Source: Bacteroidota bacterium
Lineage (GTDB): Bacteria > Bacteroidota > Bacteroidia > JAFLBG01
Direction: 5' to 3'
Assembly: GCA_017303975.1 (NCBI GenBank)
Contig: JAFLBG010000012.1
Span: forward strand, 24,287 to 88,286
Length of the DNA stretch: 64,000 bases
The first letter of the stretch is position 1; each line of letters starts with the position of its first letter. The position numbers were made by a program, and so were the translations under genes. This document shows positions 1 to 7,172 of this stretch, in pieces. The notes below the pieces were generated by a model, which had not been told where the DNA came from, searched no databases, and saw nothing but the letters and a program-made list of their open reading frames with translations.

Positions 1-1
1 T

Positions 2-319
2 GCACCTCTTGAGTTTATGAGCTATTTGGGATTTATTTGCACTGCCGTAGCTTTTGTAGCAGCTATATTTCAAATTATAGCAAGGTTGTTGTATCCTAAT
101 ATACCACATGGTATAACAACAATAATTGTATTAGTGCTTTTTTTTGGAGGTGTTCAATTACTTGCAATGTCATTCATAGGAGAGTACATCAGCAAAATAT
201 TTGAAGAGACAAAAAAACGACCCAAATTTATTCGTACAACTATTCGTAAAGGAGATAAACGTTATAATACCAATGAGGAAATAAATACATTTATTTCTCA
301 GCAGTTAAAAAATGATTAA
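2..319 (+). CDS. GT2 polyprenyl-phosphate glycosyltransferase, C-terminal part (5' truncated)
   Basis: Only the last 105 codons are present; the frame is open to the window edge, so the gene starts upstream. The visible part has two hydrophobic segments (about residues 6-32 and 38-62 of the visible chain) followed by the motif IGEYISKIFEETKKRP and a charged tail. This layout is the membrane anchor of DPM1/GtrB-like GT2 enzymes, which move a sugar from a nucleotide donor to undecaprenyl or dolichyl phosphate at the inner membrane. The catalytic GT-A domain lies outside the window, so donor and acceptor cannot be judged. It is followed 34 bp later by a methyltransferase on the same strand, which fits a polysaccharide locus. 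Confidence 0.8.
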   Translation, partial: APLEFMSYLGFICTAVAFVAAIFQIIARLLYPNIPHGITTIIVLVLFFGGVQLLAMSFIGEYISKIFEETKKRPKFIRTTIRKGDKRYNTNEEINTFISQQLKND

Positions 320-353
320 TTATCGTATTTAAAAAGCTAAAAAATAACGTTGT

Positions 354-1061
354 ATGTTTTCAATAAAAGATGATAGAGGCTATAATCAAGGTTTTGCTCC
401 ATCAAAAACATTGGTGATCAGAACTAAAAGAAGATGCCAGATTATGATGGATGAAATGGAATTAACAAAGAATGTAGATGTTCTTGAAATTGGTTGCGGT
501 ACTGGAGAAATTTCAAATTTAATAGCGTCAACTTCCAGTGCAAAAGTTTTAGGTACAGATTTGTGTATACCTTTTATAGAAGAAGCAAAAGAAAAATACA
601 TTTTGCCTAATTTATCTTTTGAAGTGTTGAATTTTAATAAACCTGAAACACTACAAGGAAAACAATTTGATTACATAATAGGCAATGGTATTTTACACCA
701 CTTATATTATAATCTTGATGAAGCTTTGAAGAACATTCGTTTTTTGCTAAAACCAAATGGCAAAATGATTTTTCTTGAACCCAATTTAAAAAACCCATAC
801 TGTTATGTAATTTTTTCGTTCCCATATTTTAGAAAACTTGCTCATCTTGAGCCTGATGAAATGGCATTTACACGCAAATTTATTCAGAACAAACTTAAAA
901 CAGCTGGGTTCCAAAATATTAAAGTAAGTTACAAGGATTTCTTGCTTCCAATTATTCCAGTTTTCTTGATTAAGTCTGTAATTTTTATTGGTAATATAGC
1001 TGAAAAGATATTTGGTATAAACCGTATGTCTCAATCTATATTCATTGTTGCAAATAAATAA
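354..1061 (+). CDS. Class I SAM-dependent methyltransferase
   Basis: A 235-aa protein with the SAM-binding motif I VLEIGCGTGEI at residues 43-53 and a later FDYIIGNGILHHLY stretch that matches the motif IV/post-IV region of Methyltransf_11/25-type enzymes. The C-terminal third has a hydrophobic stretch (about 190-215), so it may sit at the membrane. It lies between a GT2 gene and a transketolase half in a polysaccharide region, so a sugar or lipid-carrier-linked intermediate is a plausible substrate, but this is inference. The enzyme class is clear; the substrate is not. Confidence 0.8.
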   Translation: MFSIKDDRGYNQGFAPSKTLVIRTKRRCQIMMDEMELTKNVDVLEIGCGTGEISNLIASTSSAKVLGTDLCIPFIEEAKEKYILPNLSFEVLNFNKPETLQGKQFDYIIGNGILHHLYYNLDEALKNIRFLLKPNGKMIFLEPNLKNPYCYVIFSFPYFRKLAHLEPDEMAFTRKFIQNKLKTAGFQNIKVSYKDFLLPIIPVFLIKSVIFIGNIAEKIFGINRMSQSIFIVANK

Positions 1062-1070
1062 TTAAAAGTT

Positions 1071-1985
1071 GTGAGAAAAACATTTTCTATTCATATTGAA
1101 AAGATATTATCGGAAGATGAAAAAGTCGTTTTTATAACAGGAGACCTTGGGTTCAATGCGCTAGAAAATTTACAAAATAAATTTCCTAAACAATTTATAA
1201 ATGCAGGTGTTGCCGAACAAAACATGATAAGTATGGCGGCTGGCATGGCTTATAAAGGCTATAAGGTATTCTGTTATAGCATTGCTCCATTTATTGTTTA
1301 TCGTTGTTTAGAGCAGTTTCGTAACGATGTTTGTTTTCATAACCTACCTGTATTTATAGTTGGTAATGGAGGAGGTTATGGTTATGGTATTATGGGATCC
1401 TCGCATCACGCTATTGAGGACATTGCCTGTTTAAGTGGACTTCCTAATAATACTTGTTGGGTTCCTGCATTTACTGGAGATGTGCGGTCTATTTTAAATG
1501 CAATTATAAAAAATTCAAGACCGGCCTACCTAAGACTCGGGTTAGGGAATGAAAACCCTTTTGATAACAAGTACTATGGAAGTTTTAATGTTTTACTTTT
1601 TAATCAGAAAGCGGAAGTTACGATTGTTGCCATGGGACCTGTTGTGGATAATGCTATTAAGGCCATTCAGCAGAATAATATTCAAAATCGTGTAAATCTT
1701 TTAACATGTAATTCTCTTCCTCTCGAATTTACTACAGAAGTAGAGAGTTTATTTTCATCCACAGGCAAACTTGTAGTAGTGGAAGAGCATGTAAGTGTTG
1801 GTGGTTTAGCTCAACAACTTTCCGTTGAAATTTTAAAAAAAGGCATACAGTTAAAAGTTTTTAAGTCTCTTTGTGCAAAAGGTTATCTAAGTAAAAGGTA
1901 TGGAGATCAAGGGTTTCATCAAAAAGAATCGGGCCTTGATATAGAAAACATTTCTACTGTATTGAAAGAAATAATCAACGATTAA
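1071..1985 (+). CDS. Transketolase C-terminal subunit-like protein
   Basis: A 304-aa protein corresponding to the pyrimidine-binding and C-terminal domains of transketolase/DXS. GVAEQNM at residues 46-52 holds the conserved Glu (E49) that activates the TPP aminopyrimidine, and SSHHAIEDIA is the family's His-rich loop. The regulatory-like C-terminal domain starts near residue 190. The N-terminal TPP-diphosphate-binding half is absent and is not the neighbouring gene, so this half must pair with a subunit encoded elsewhere. The start is GTG, 9 bp after the preceding methyltransferase. Split transketolases in surface-polysaccharide loci usually make or modify unusual sugars. The gene converges on the next minus-strand gene with only 12 bp between stops. 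Confidence 0.8.
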   Translation: MRKTFSIHIEKILSEDEKVVFITGDLGFNALENLQNKFPKQFINAGVAEQNMISMAAGMAYKGYKVFCYSIAPFIVYRCLEQFRNDVCFHNLPVFIVGNGGGYGYGIMGSSHHAIEDIACLSGLPNNTCWVPAFTGDVRSILNAIIKNSRPAYLRLGLGNENPFDNKYYGSFNVLLFNQKAEVTIVAMGPVVDNAIKAIQQNNIQNRVNLLTCNSLPLEFTTEVESLFSSTGKLVVVEEHVSVGGLAQQLSVEILKKGIQLKVFKSLCAKGYLSKRYGDQGFHQKESGLDIENISTVLKEIIND

Positions 1986-1997
1986 ATCACATCAGTT

Positions 1998-3689
1998 TTA
2001 ATTATTCCTTTCATATATAAAAATATTAGTTCCTGGTGATGGCTGATAATTTCCAATTTCATTTCCAAATAAATACTTACTTCTCTGACCATCTGTCATA
2101 TCTATCAAACCAACCAATTTGTAGTTTTTTGTTACATATTCATTAGCCCATTCAAAAACATAATGATCTACATTTGGTTGAACCATTAATGAGATTTGAT
2201 GGTCGAAATAAACCAAATATTTGGGATTTGCTTTTTCTGTATCTTTTACAAATTGCCTTTGCCATTCTTTATGTTCCGGCACATTTGTTACAAGTGCCGT
2301 AAAATAAAAGTGACGAGATGGACATCTTTTTTTTGTGTAAAAATAAATTTCTGGTTCAGATCCAAGAAGCACTATGTTATCCTCAGGTTTGGTATTGGCG
2401 TTTATGAAATCACCAATCTTCATTGCCTCTGGAAATGGATTATTTCCATAGGTTTGCCTTAGAATTAATTCGTAATTGGGATGAAAATAATATGATTTTT
2501 GTGCTTTGGTATGATTAAAAACTAGAATTCCGAAAACTGTCAAGTAAATATATTTTATACTGAACTTGCCAAGTTTTAATTTTTCAAAAGCAGTTTTTAT
2601 ACAATGATATGTTAGTCCCGCAACAACAGCTAATCCAGGCACAACCTGTATCCAATAATGTCCGTAAAAGAAATAACCAGGAACTATTGTTAAAAATGAA
2701 CAAGCCAATAATGTAATTCCAAAAGCTTTTAATTGGTAAGGTATAAAGCGAAATAAACAAACTGCCAAAGCTAATATCGAATGATACCAAAAAAACTTAT
2801 GATTCTGTAATATAGCATCTCGAGTGTATTTAAAGTATTTAACTCCTTCTTCAAAAGGCATTAGTTGGGTGTATTTTTTTGAGTATTCGAAAGTCCAATA
2901 CAGCATTTCGTTTAAGCCTCCTTTTACTATTATAATTAAAAAGAAAATTCCAACTATTAAAAAGCCTCCAACTGAATATGCTGCAATATTTTTAAAAAAA
3001 TATTTGTACTTCTTTTCCTTTTCAAACAGAAACTCTGTAACTATTATTATTCCACCCCAAACTGCCATAAAAATGCTTGTAGTTTTAATCATTACAGCCA
3101 TTGCCATACATGCACCTGCAAATAAATAGAATAAAAAATGATTTTTGCTTCGAGCATAAGCGTATAGTAACAAACCTAAGCTTATAAATAATGCAACACC
3201 ATGTTCTGATTGAGTTGTAAAACCGCTTAAACTAGGCGTTAATGAGACGAATGCCATTGTTGTAGCAGAAATAATTCCTGCAATAGGACTAAACATTTTT
3301 CTAGACGCCAAGTACACAAACACTATCGATAAAATGTTAATCCACATAAAACCGGTATGAACTCCTTGAACTGTTTCGCCAAAAAATTTAATCACAAAAG
3401 CGTATAAATAAAAAATACCAGGAAATTTCATCTCGTAGAAATCTTTATATGGAATTTTACCATCAATTAGCTGTAAGCCATTATAGCAATAACTGCCTTC
3501 ATCCCGCTCAAATGGGATGTTAATGAATTTGGAACGAATGATGTAAATAAGAATAATTAGACAAACCAGCAGTCCTAAACATACTTTCTCTTCTATCGTT
3601 GAATTGTTTTTTTTAATATTTGACGAAGCTCCTGTATTGGTTGTAGCTGATTGTTTAGCAGGTTGATTATTTTTCGTTTTTTTTGCCAT
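1998..3689 (-). CDS. ArnT/PMT-like polytopic membrane glycosyltransferase (GT-C fold)
   Basis: A 563-aa protein from the chosen Met. An upstream Met at 3758 would overlap the preceding GT8 gene by 44 bp, and the downstream start gives a normal 25-bp spacing. A Lys/Asn/Thr-rich cytoplasmic head (1-32) leads to a first membrane helix (about 35-52) and then an acidic loop, FERDEG at residues 60-65. This matches the catalytic first periplasmic loop of GT39/GT83 enzymes, which take sugar from a polyprenyl-phosphate donor. About ten more hydrophobic helices follow, with a soluble C-terminal domain. It is likely the third gene of a minus-strand operon (methyltransferase, GT8, this gene). Acceptor and sugar are unknown. 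Confidence 0.7.
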   Translation of the reverse strand: MAKKTKNNQPAKQSATTNTGASSNIKKNNSTIEEKVCLGLLVCLIILIYIIRSKFINIPFERDEGSYCYNGLQLIDGKIPYKDFYEMKFPGIFYLYAFVIKFFGETVQGVHTGFMWINILSIVFVYLASRKMFSPIAGIISATTMAFVSLTPSLSGFTTQSEHGVALFISLGLLLYAYARSKNHFLFYLFAGACMAMAVMIKTTSIFMAVWGGIIIVTEFLFEKEKKYKYFFKNIAAYSVGGFLIVGIFFLIIIVKGGLNEMLYWTFEYSKKYTQLMPFEEGVKYFKYTRDAILQNHKFFWYHSILALAVCLFRFIPYQLKAFGITLLACSFLTIVPGYFFYGHYWIQVVPGLAVVAGLTYHCIKTAFEKLKLGKFSIKYIYLTVFGILVFNHTKAQKSYYFHPNYELILRQTYGNNPFPEAMKIGDFINANTKPEDNIVLLGSEPEIYFYTKKRCPSRHFYFTALVTNVPEHKEWQRQFVKDTEKANPKYLVYFDHQISLMVQPNVDHYVFEWANEYVTKNYKLVGLIDMTDGQRSKYLFGNEIGNYQPSPGTNIFIYERNN

Positions 3690-3714
3690 ATTGCATAGGT
3701 TAACTAAAATTTTA

Positions 3715-4632
3715 CTATTTAAAATTCCTGAAAAAGTATTTAAGTGTAAAGGATACATAAAAACTCAATCTACTTATTATTCCCAAAGCAGAATTGCCAA
3801 ATTGAGGCACTGATGACCATGGTGATAGATTTTTATAATGTAAATAGTTTTTTTTGTATGGTGTTGGATCTAAATAATTCCAAGGTTTAAATAATCTATT
3901 TGCATAATGAATAATTTGTGGGTTATTGAAAATTTCAATTATCTCTTTTTTTGAAGCGTATTTACAGTTTAGATTTCCTAGTCCATATTTTACTAACCCT
4001 ACTTTTGCTAGAACATTCCACTTAAAGGACAACATTTGCCAATTATTTTTCAAAACTATATTTAGAGAATCTTGATCAGGAAACTCTAACATTTTTTCAT
4101 TTTCTAGTTGAAATTGATATGCTCTTTGTGATATTTTTTCCTTTTGCCATCTTTTACAATCAACTAAAAACAAACCCGCATTAAAATAGCTTTCTAGTTT
4201 TAATTTTTCTAAATGTTTTTTAGGCACTAAGGGATCAAAAACAGCTGACAAGATATTCCCATTTAGGGTTGTTTCGTAAAGCTCACTTACATCTCCTTCC
4301 ACAATCATATCGCAATCCAAAAAAAGCATTTTTTCTACAGCAGTAGTATCCATCAAGAAATATCTGTAGTACGTAGCCTCGCTATATATTTCATAAACCT
4401 TTAATTTTTCAAAATATTTTCTATCTGGTTTCAAGAAGTACATTTTGCAATTAAACTGCTTCTGAATTTCTTCAAAGCGTTTAATGTCCTCATTAGAAAT
4501 ACCTCCATCAACTATATAAAAATCGAAATTGGTTGGAGTTTTTGTATTTACTAACAAACTATAAATCATTATACCTAGATGTTGGGCATAATTTTTATCA
4601 GTTGCACAGCCTATATTACATCTAGTCCCCAT
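3715..4632 (-). CDS. Glycosyltransferase family 8
   Basis: A 305-aa GT-A enzyme. It opens with CNIGCATDKNYAQHLGIMIYSL, the GT8 N-terminal strand-helix, has ATYYRYFL in the middle, and carries the metal-binding DxD as LDCDMIV (D106, D108). FNAGLFLVDCKRW and the later IIHYANRLFKPW, equivalent to the HxxGxxKPW signature, complete the family pattern; Tyr and Asn follow His rather than the usual Gly context. GT8 enzymes include LPS galactosyl- and glucosyltransferases that use UDP-sugars with retention. It sits 7 bp downstream of the methyltransferase gene in the same operon. Confidence 0.85.
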   Translation of the reverse strand: MGTRCNIGCATDKNYAQHLGIMIYSLLVNTKTPTNFDFYIVDGGISNEDIKRFEEIQKQFNCKMYFLKPDRKYFEKLKVYEIYSEATYYRYFLMDTTAVEKMLFLDCDMIVEGDVSELYETTLNGNILSAVFDPLVPKKHLEKLKLESYFNAGLFLVDCKRWQKEKISQRAYQFQLENEKMLEFPDQDSLNIVLKNNWQMLSFKWNVLAKVGLVKYGLGNLNCKYASKKEIIEIFNNPQIIHYANRLFKPWNYLDPTPYKKNYLHYKNLSPWSSVPQFGNSALGIISRLSFYVSFTLKYFFRNFK

Positions 4633-4639
4633 TTTTAAA

Positions 4640-5515
4640 TTAATTTTTGGTATAAATGGCTAACACGGTACGCTTCCCCAATGTGTTCGTGAAAAAAAGA
4701 GATAATAAACTTTTCAGTAGTCCTCTAATTACAGTATTATTTATGCCCGTTTTGCGACTAAAGAAATCTAAGGCATAATCAAAACCTTCAAATTTTATAG
4801 TCTTACATGTTAGCCCAAAGTATGGGGCCATTTTGGTTAAGCTCTCTTCATTCCAAAGCCCCATATGGTGGGGTGGTAAGTTTAAGGTATGGTATTTGTC
4901 GTATTTCAAAAAATAGGGCTCATTGTTTGGAACTGCAATAAAAAGAGTTCCTCCCTTTTTAAGCATTTTGCATAAACACGTTAAAAAAGTACCGGGATTC
5001 TTTACATGCTCTAAAATTTGAAATCCTGTGATGTAATCAAATTTTTCTTTATTTTTTTCTGAAAAATCTTCGATAGACTCTTTACTGAATTTAATGCCTT
5101 TAGATAGTAACAGTTCAGCTGCAAAATCACTTTTATCTAATCCAAAACATTCACAATTTTTACCGTCCAAAAATTTAAAAAATTCACCCCCACCACAACC
5201 AATATCTAAAACAGTAGAATTAGCAGAAATCATTTTCGCAACTTCAAGAAATTCCCATTTTTCAGTTTTATATAAATTAGATGTGTGGTTAGAATATAAA
5301 TTTTTATAAAACTCATTATCACCTTCAACTTCTATGGGATAATAAAAACGAAACCCTGTTTTGCTGCATTTTAAAATTTTCACGTTAGGTGTATCTTTAA
5401 ATAAATAGGATACATCCAGGTTGTATTTTTTTTTGTAATTAGAGATTAACTTATTTGCATTTATTTCATCAACAATAGTTGCGTCTTCATTTGCAATAAG
5501 TGTATTAATTGGCAT
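4640..5515 (-). CDS. SAM-dependent methyltransferase (Methyltransf_23 type)
   Basis: A 291-aa protein. Residues 1-90 form a variable head containing a short LKCSKTGFRFYYP stretch. The Rossmann methyltransferase core follows, with motif I VLDIGCGGGEF at 102-112, FDYITGFQILEHV, and LKKGGTLFIAVPN. The LNLPPHHMGLW sequence is typical of Methyltransf_23 enzymes found in glycan clusters. It is the first gene of a minus-strand operon (this, GT8, ArnT-like) and diverges from the methyltransferase at 5608 across a 92-bp gap. Sugar or glycolipid methylation is likely but not shown. Confidence 0.8.
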   Translation of the reverse strand: MPINTLIANEDATIVDEINANKLISNYKKKYNLDVSYLFKDTPNVKILKCSKTGFRFYYPIEVEGDNEFYKNLYSNHTSNLYKTEKWEFLEVAKMISANSTVLDIGCGGGEFFKFLDGKNCECFGLDKSDFAAELLLSKGIKFSKESIEDFSEKNKEKFDYITGFQILEHVKNPGTFLTCLCKMLKKGGTLFIAVPNNEPYFLKYDKYHTLNLPPHHMGLWNEESLTKMAPYFGLTCKTIKFEGFDYALDFFSRKTGINNTVIRGLLKSLLSLFFTNTLGKRTVLAIYTKN

Positions 5516-5575
5516 TTGATTAAGGGTGTTTTTATAAATATACCATAAATATAAATTTTAAAGACCATTATTTAT

Positions 5576-5583
5576 TACATTTG
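5576..5583 (+). promoter_or_regulatory. Candidate Bacteroidota -7 box (TACATTTG)
   Basis: TACATTTG matches the TAnnTTTG consensus recognised by the Bacteroidota primary sigma factor. It ends 24 nt before the ATG of the methyltransferase at 5608, in the only gap between divergent genes here. No clear -33 TTG is visible at the expected spacing, so this is a weak call. Confidence 0.35.
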
Positions 5584-5607
5584 GCTATATAATTATTTCT
5601 TGATAGA

Positions 5608-6315
5608 ATGTCAGAGTTTATAGATCCCAAATTAACATCACCTTTTTATTTTGCTAGAAAAGGGTTGTATCAAGCAGCTCTAGATTTTTCTAAATATGTG
5701 AAAGGGGGGCGGCTGTTAGATTTTGGTTGCGGAGGTAAGCCATATAAAAGCTTGATGAATGTGTCTGAGTATATTGGGCTTGATTATGAAAATGAGGGAC
5801 ATCCCCATCAAAATGAACAAATTGATGTGCTATATGATGGAGGAAAACTTCCCTTTAAGAATGAACAATTCGACTACATACTTTGTACTGAAGTTTTTGA
5901 GCATTTATTTGATTTGGATGAAAAGCTAATTGAGTTTAATAGAGTGCTCAAATCAAATGGATTAATATTTGTCACTTGTCCATTCATTTGGAACGAACAT
6001 GAGGTTCCATTTGACTATGCCCGCTATACAATGTTTGCATTGAATCATAAATTTGAAAAAAATAATTTCGAAGTTGTTTCTTGCTATAAATCTGGAACTT
6101 TTATAGAAACGTATACTCAATTATTCTTCACTTATTTCTCGAAAAAAGAGGTGAGGTATAAGAGTAATGAAATTGGCTTATTTAAAAAATGTGTAATATT
6201 CTTAATTAATTTGTTTGGAAAAGGATTAAGTAAGCTATTGCCTAATAATGAGTCCATATATCTGACAAATGTATTTATTGCAAAAAAAATTGAGCCAAAA
6301 ATAACGGGTAAATAA
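5608..6315 (+). CDS. SAM-dependent methyltransferase
   Basis: A 235-aa protein with motif I LLDFGCGGKPYK at residues 36-47, then FDYILCTEVFEHLFDL and LKSNGLIFVTCPFIWNEHEVPFDYARYT. The last stretch is typical of Methyltransf_11-like enzymes next to glycosyltransferases in capsule and O-antigen loci. The C-terminal 60 residues contain a hydrophobic helix (about 190-205). It is followed 100 bp later by the ALG5-like GT2. Function beyond methyl transfer is unknown. Confidence 0.75.
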   Translation: MSEFIDPKLTSPFYFARKGLYQAALDFSKYVKGGRLLDFGCGGKPYKSLMNVSEYIGLDYENEGHPHQNEQIDVLYDGGKLPFKNEQFDYILCTEVFEHLFDLDEKLIEFNRVLKSNGLIFVTCPFIWNEHEVPFDYARYTMFALNHKFEKNNFEVVSCYKSGTFIETYTQLFFTYFSKKEVRYKSNEIGLFKKCVIFLINLFGKGLSKLLPNNESIYLTNVFIAKKIEPKITGK

Positions 6316-6415
6316 TTTAATTTTTATACTTTGAAATTATAGATACTTAATGGTTCATTTTTTTTAGACGTAAATTGGTTTCATATACACTTAATAATAA
6401 CTAGAAAGACTTTTC

Positions 6416-7156
6416 ATGCAAAAAATAGCGATAGTGGTTCCTTGTTTTAATGAAGCCAAACGGATAAATAGATTGGCTTTTCAACGTTTCTTAGAGGAAC
6501 ATGAAAATTCTTTTTTTTTTCTATTTGTAAACGATGGTAGTGTTGACTCTACAGAGTCAGTTTTGCAGGAAATATGCAAAACACGACCTCAAAACTCGCA
6601 ATTTTTGAGTTTAGAAAAAAACAAAGGCAAAGGCGAAGCAGTAAGGTTGGGGATGGTTAAGTGTTATGAAATGAATCAATTTATATATATTGGTTATTTT
6701 GATGCAGACTTGGCAACTCCTTTATCAGAGTTGAGTCGGTTAAAAGAAATTGCCTTTCGGAACCCCAATTTATTACTCATATTTTGTTCACGTATAAAAA
6801 GATTAGGAGCAAAAATTAATAGAAAACCGCACCGACTTTTATTAGGTAGAATTTTTGCTTCATTGGCCAGTTTAATTTTAAAATTTCCAATACATGATAC
6901 ACAATGTGGGGCTAAAATTATGAAAAGTGATATTGTGCCTTTTGTATGTGGAGATGGTTTTTTAACAAGTTGGTTATTTGATACCGAAATATTATTGAGG
7001 CTACGGAATCAACAAAAAGAGCAAACTACTAGTGTGTTATATGAGCATTCGGTTTCTCAATGGGAAGAAATACAAGGTTCAAACTTAAAACTGATACATC
7101 TTTTGCAAATTCCTTTACAATTATTGAAAATCCATTTTAAGTATAATTTTAATTAA
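6416..7156 (+). CDS. GT2, ALG5-like polyprenyl-phosphate glycosyltransferase
   Basis: A 246-aa single-domain GT-A enzyme. IAIVVPCFNEAKRI opens the nucleotide-binding fold, FVNDGSVDST places the first Asp at D40, and YFDADLATP holds the DxD (D96, D98). NKGKGEAVRLGM and THDTQCGAKIMK-like features (IHDTQCGAKIM) are characteristic of the dolichyl/polyprenyl-phosphate glucosyltransferase branch (ALG5/DPM1). No C-terminal membrane anchor is present. It would load a sugar onto a polyprenyl phosphate, which the polytopic proteins at 1998 and 7173 could use as donor. That link is inference from position. The next gene starts 16 bp downstream. Confidence 0.8.
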   Translation: MQKIAIVVPCFNEAKRINRLAFQRFLEEHENSFFFLFVNDGSVDSTESVLQEICKTRPQNSQFLSLEKNKGKGEAVRLGMVKCYEMNQFIYIGYFDADLATPLSELSRLKEIAFRNPNLLLIFCSRIKRLGAKINRKPHRLLLGRIFASLASLILKFPIHDTQCGAKIMKSDIVPFVCGDGFLTSWLFDTEILLRLRNQQKEQTTSVLYEHSVSQWEEIQGSNLKLIHLLQIPLQLLKIHFKYNFN

Positions 7157-7172
7157 ATTTTTTCATAGGAAA

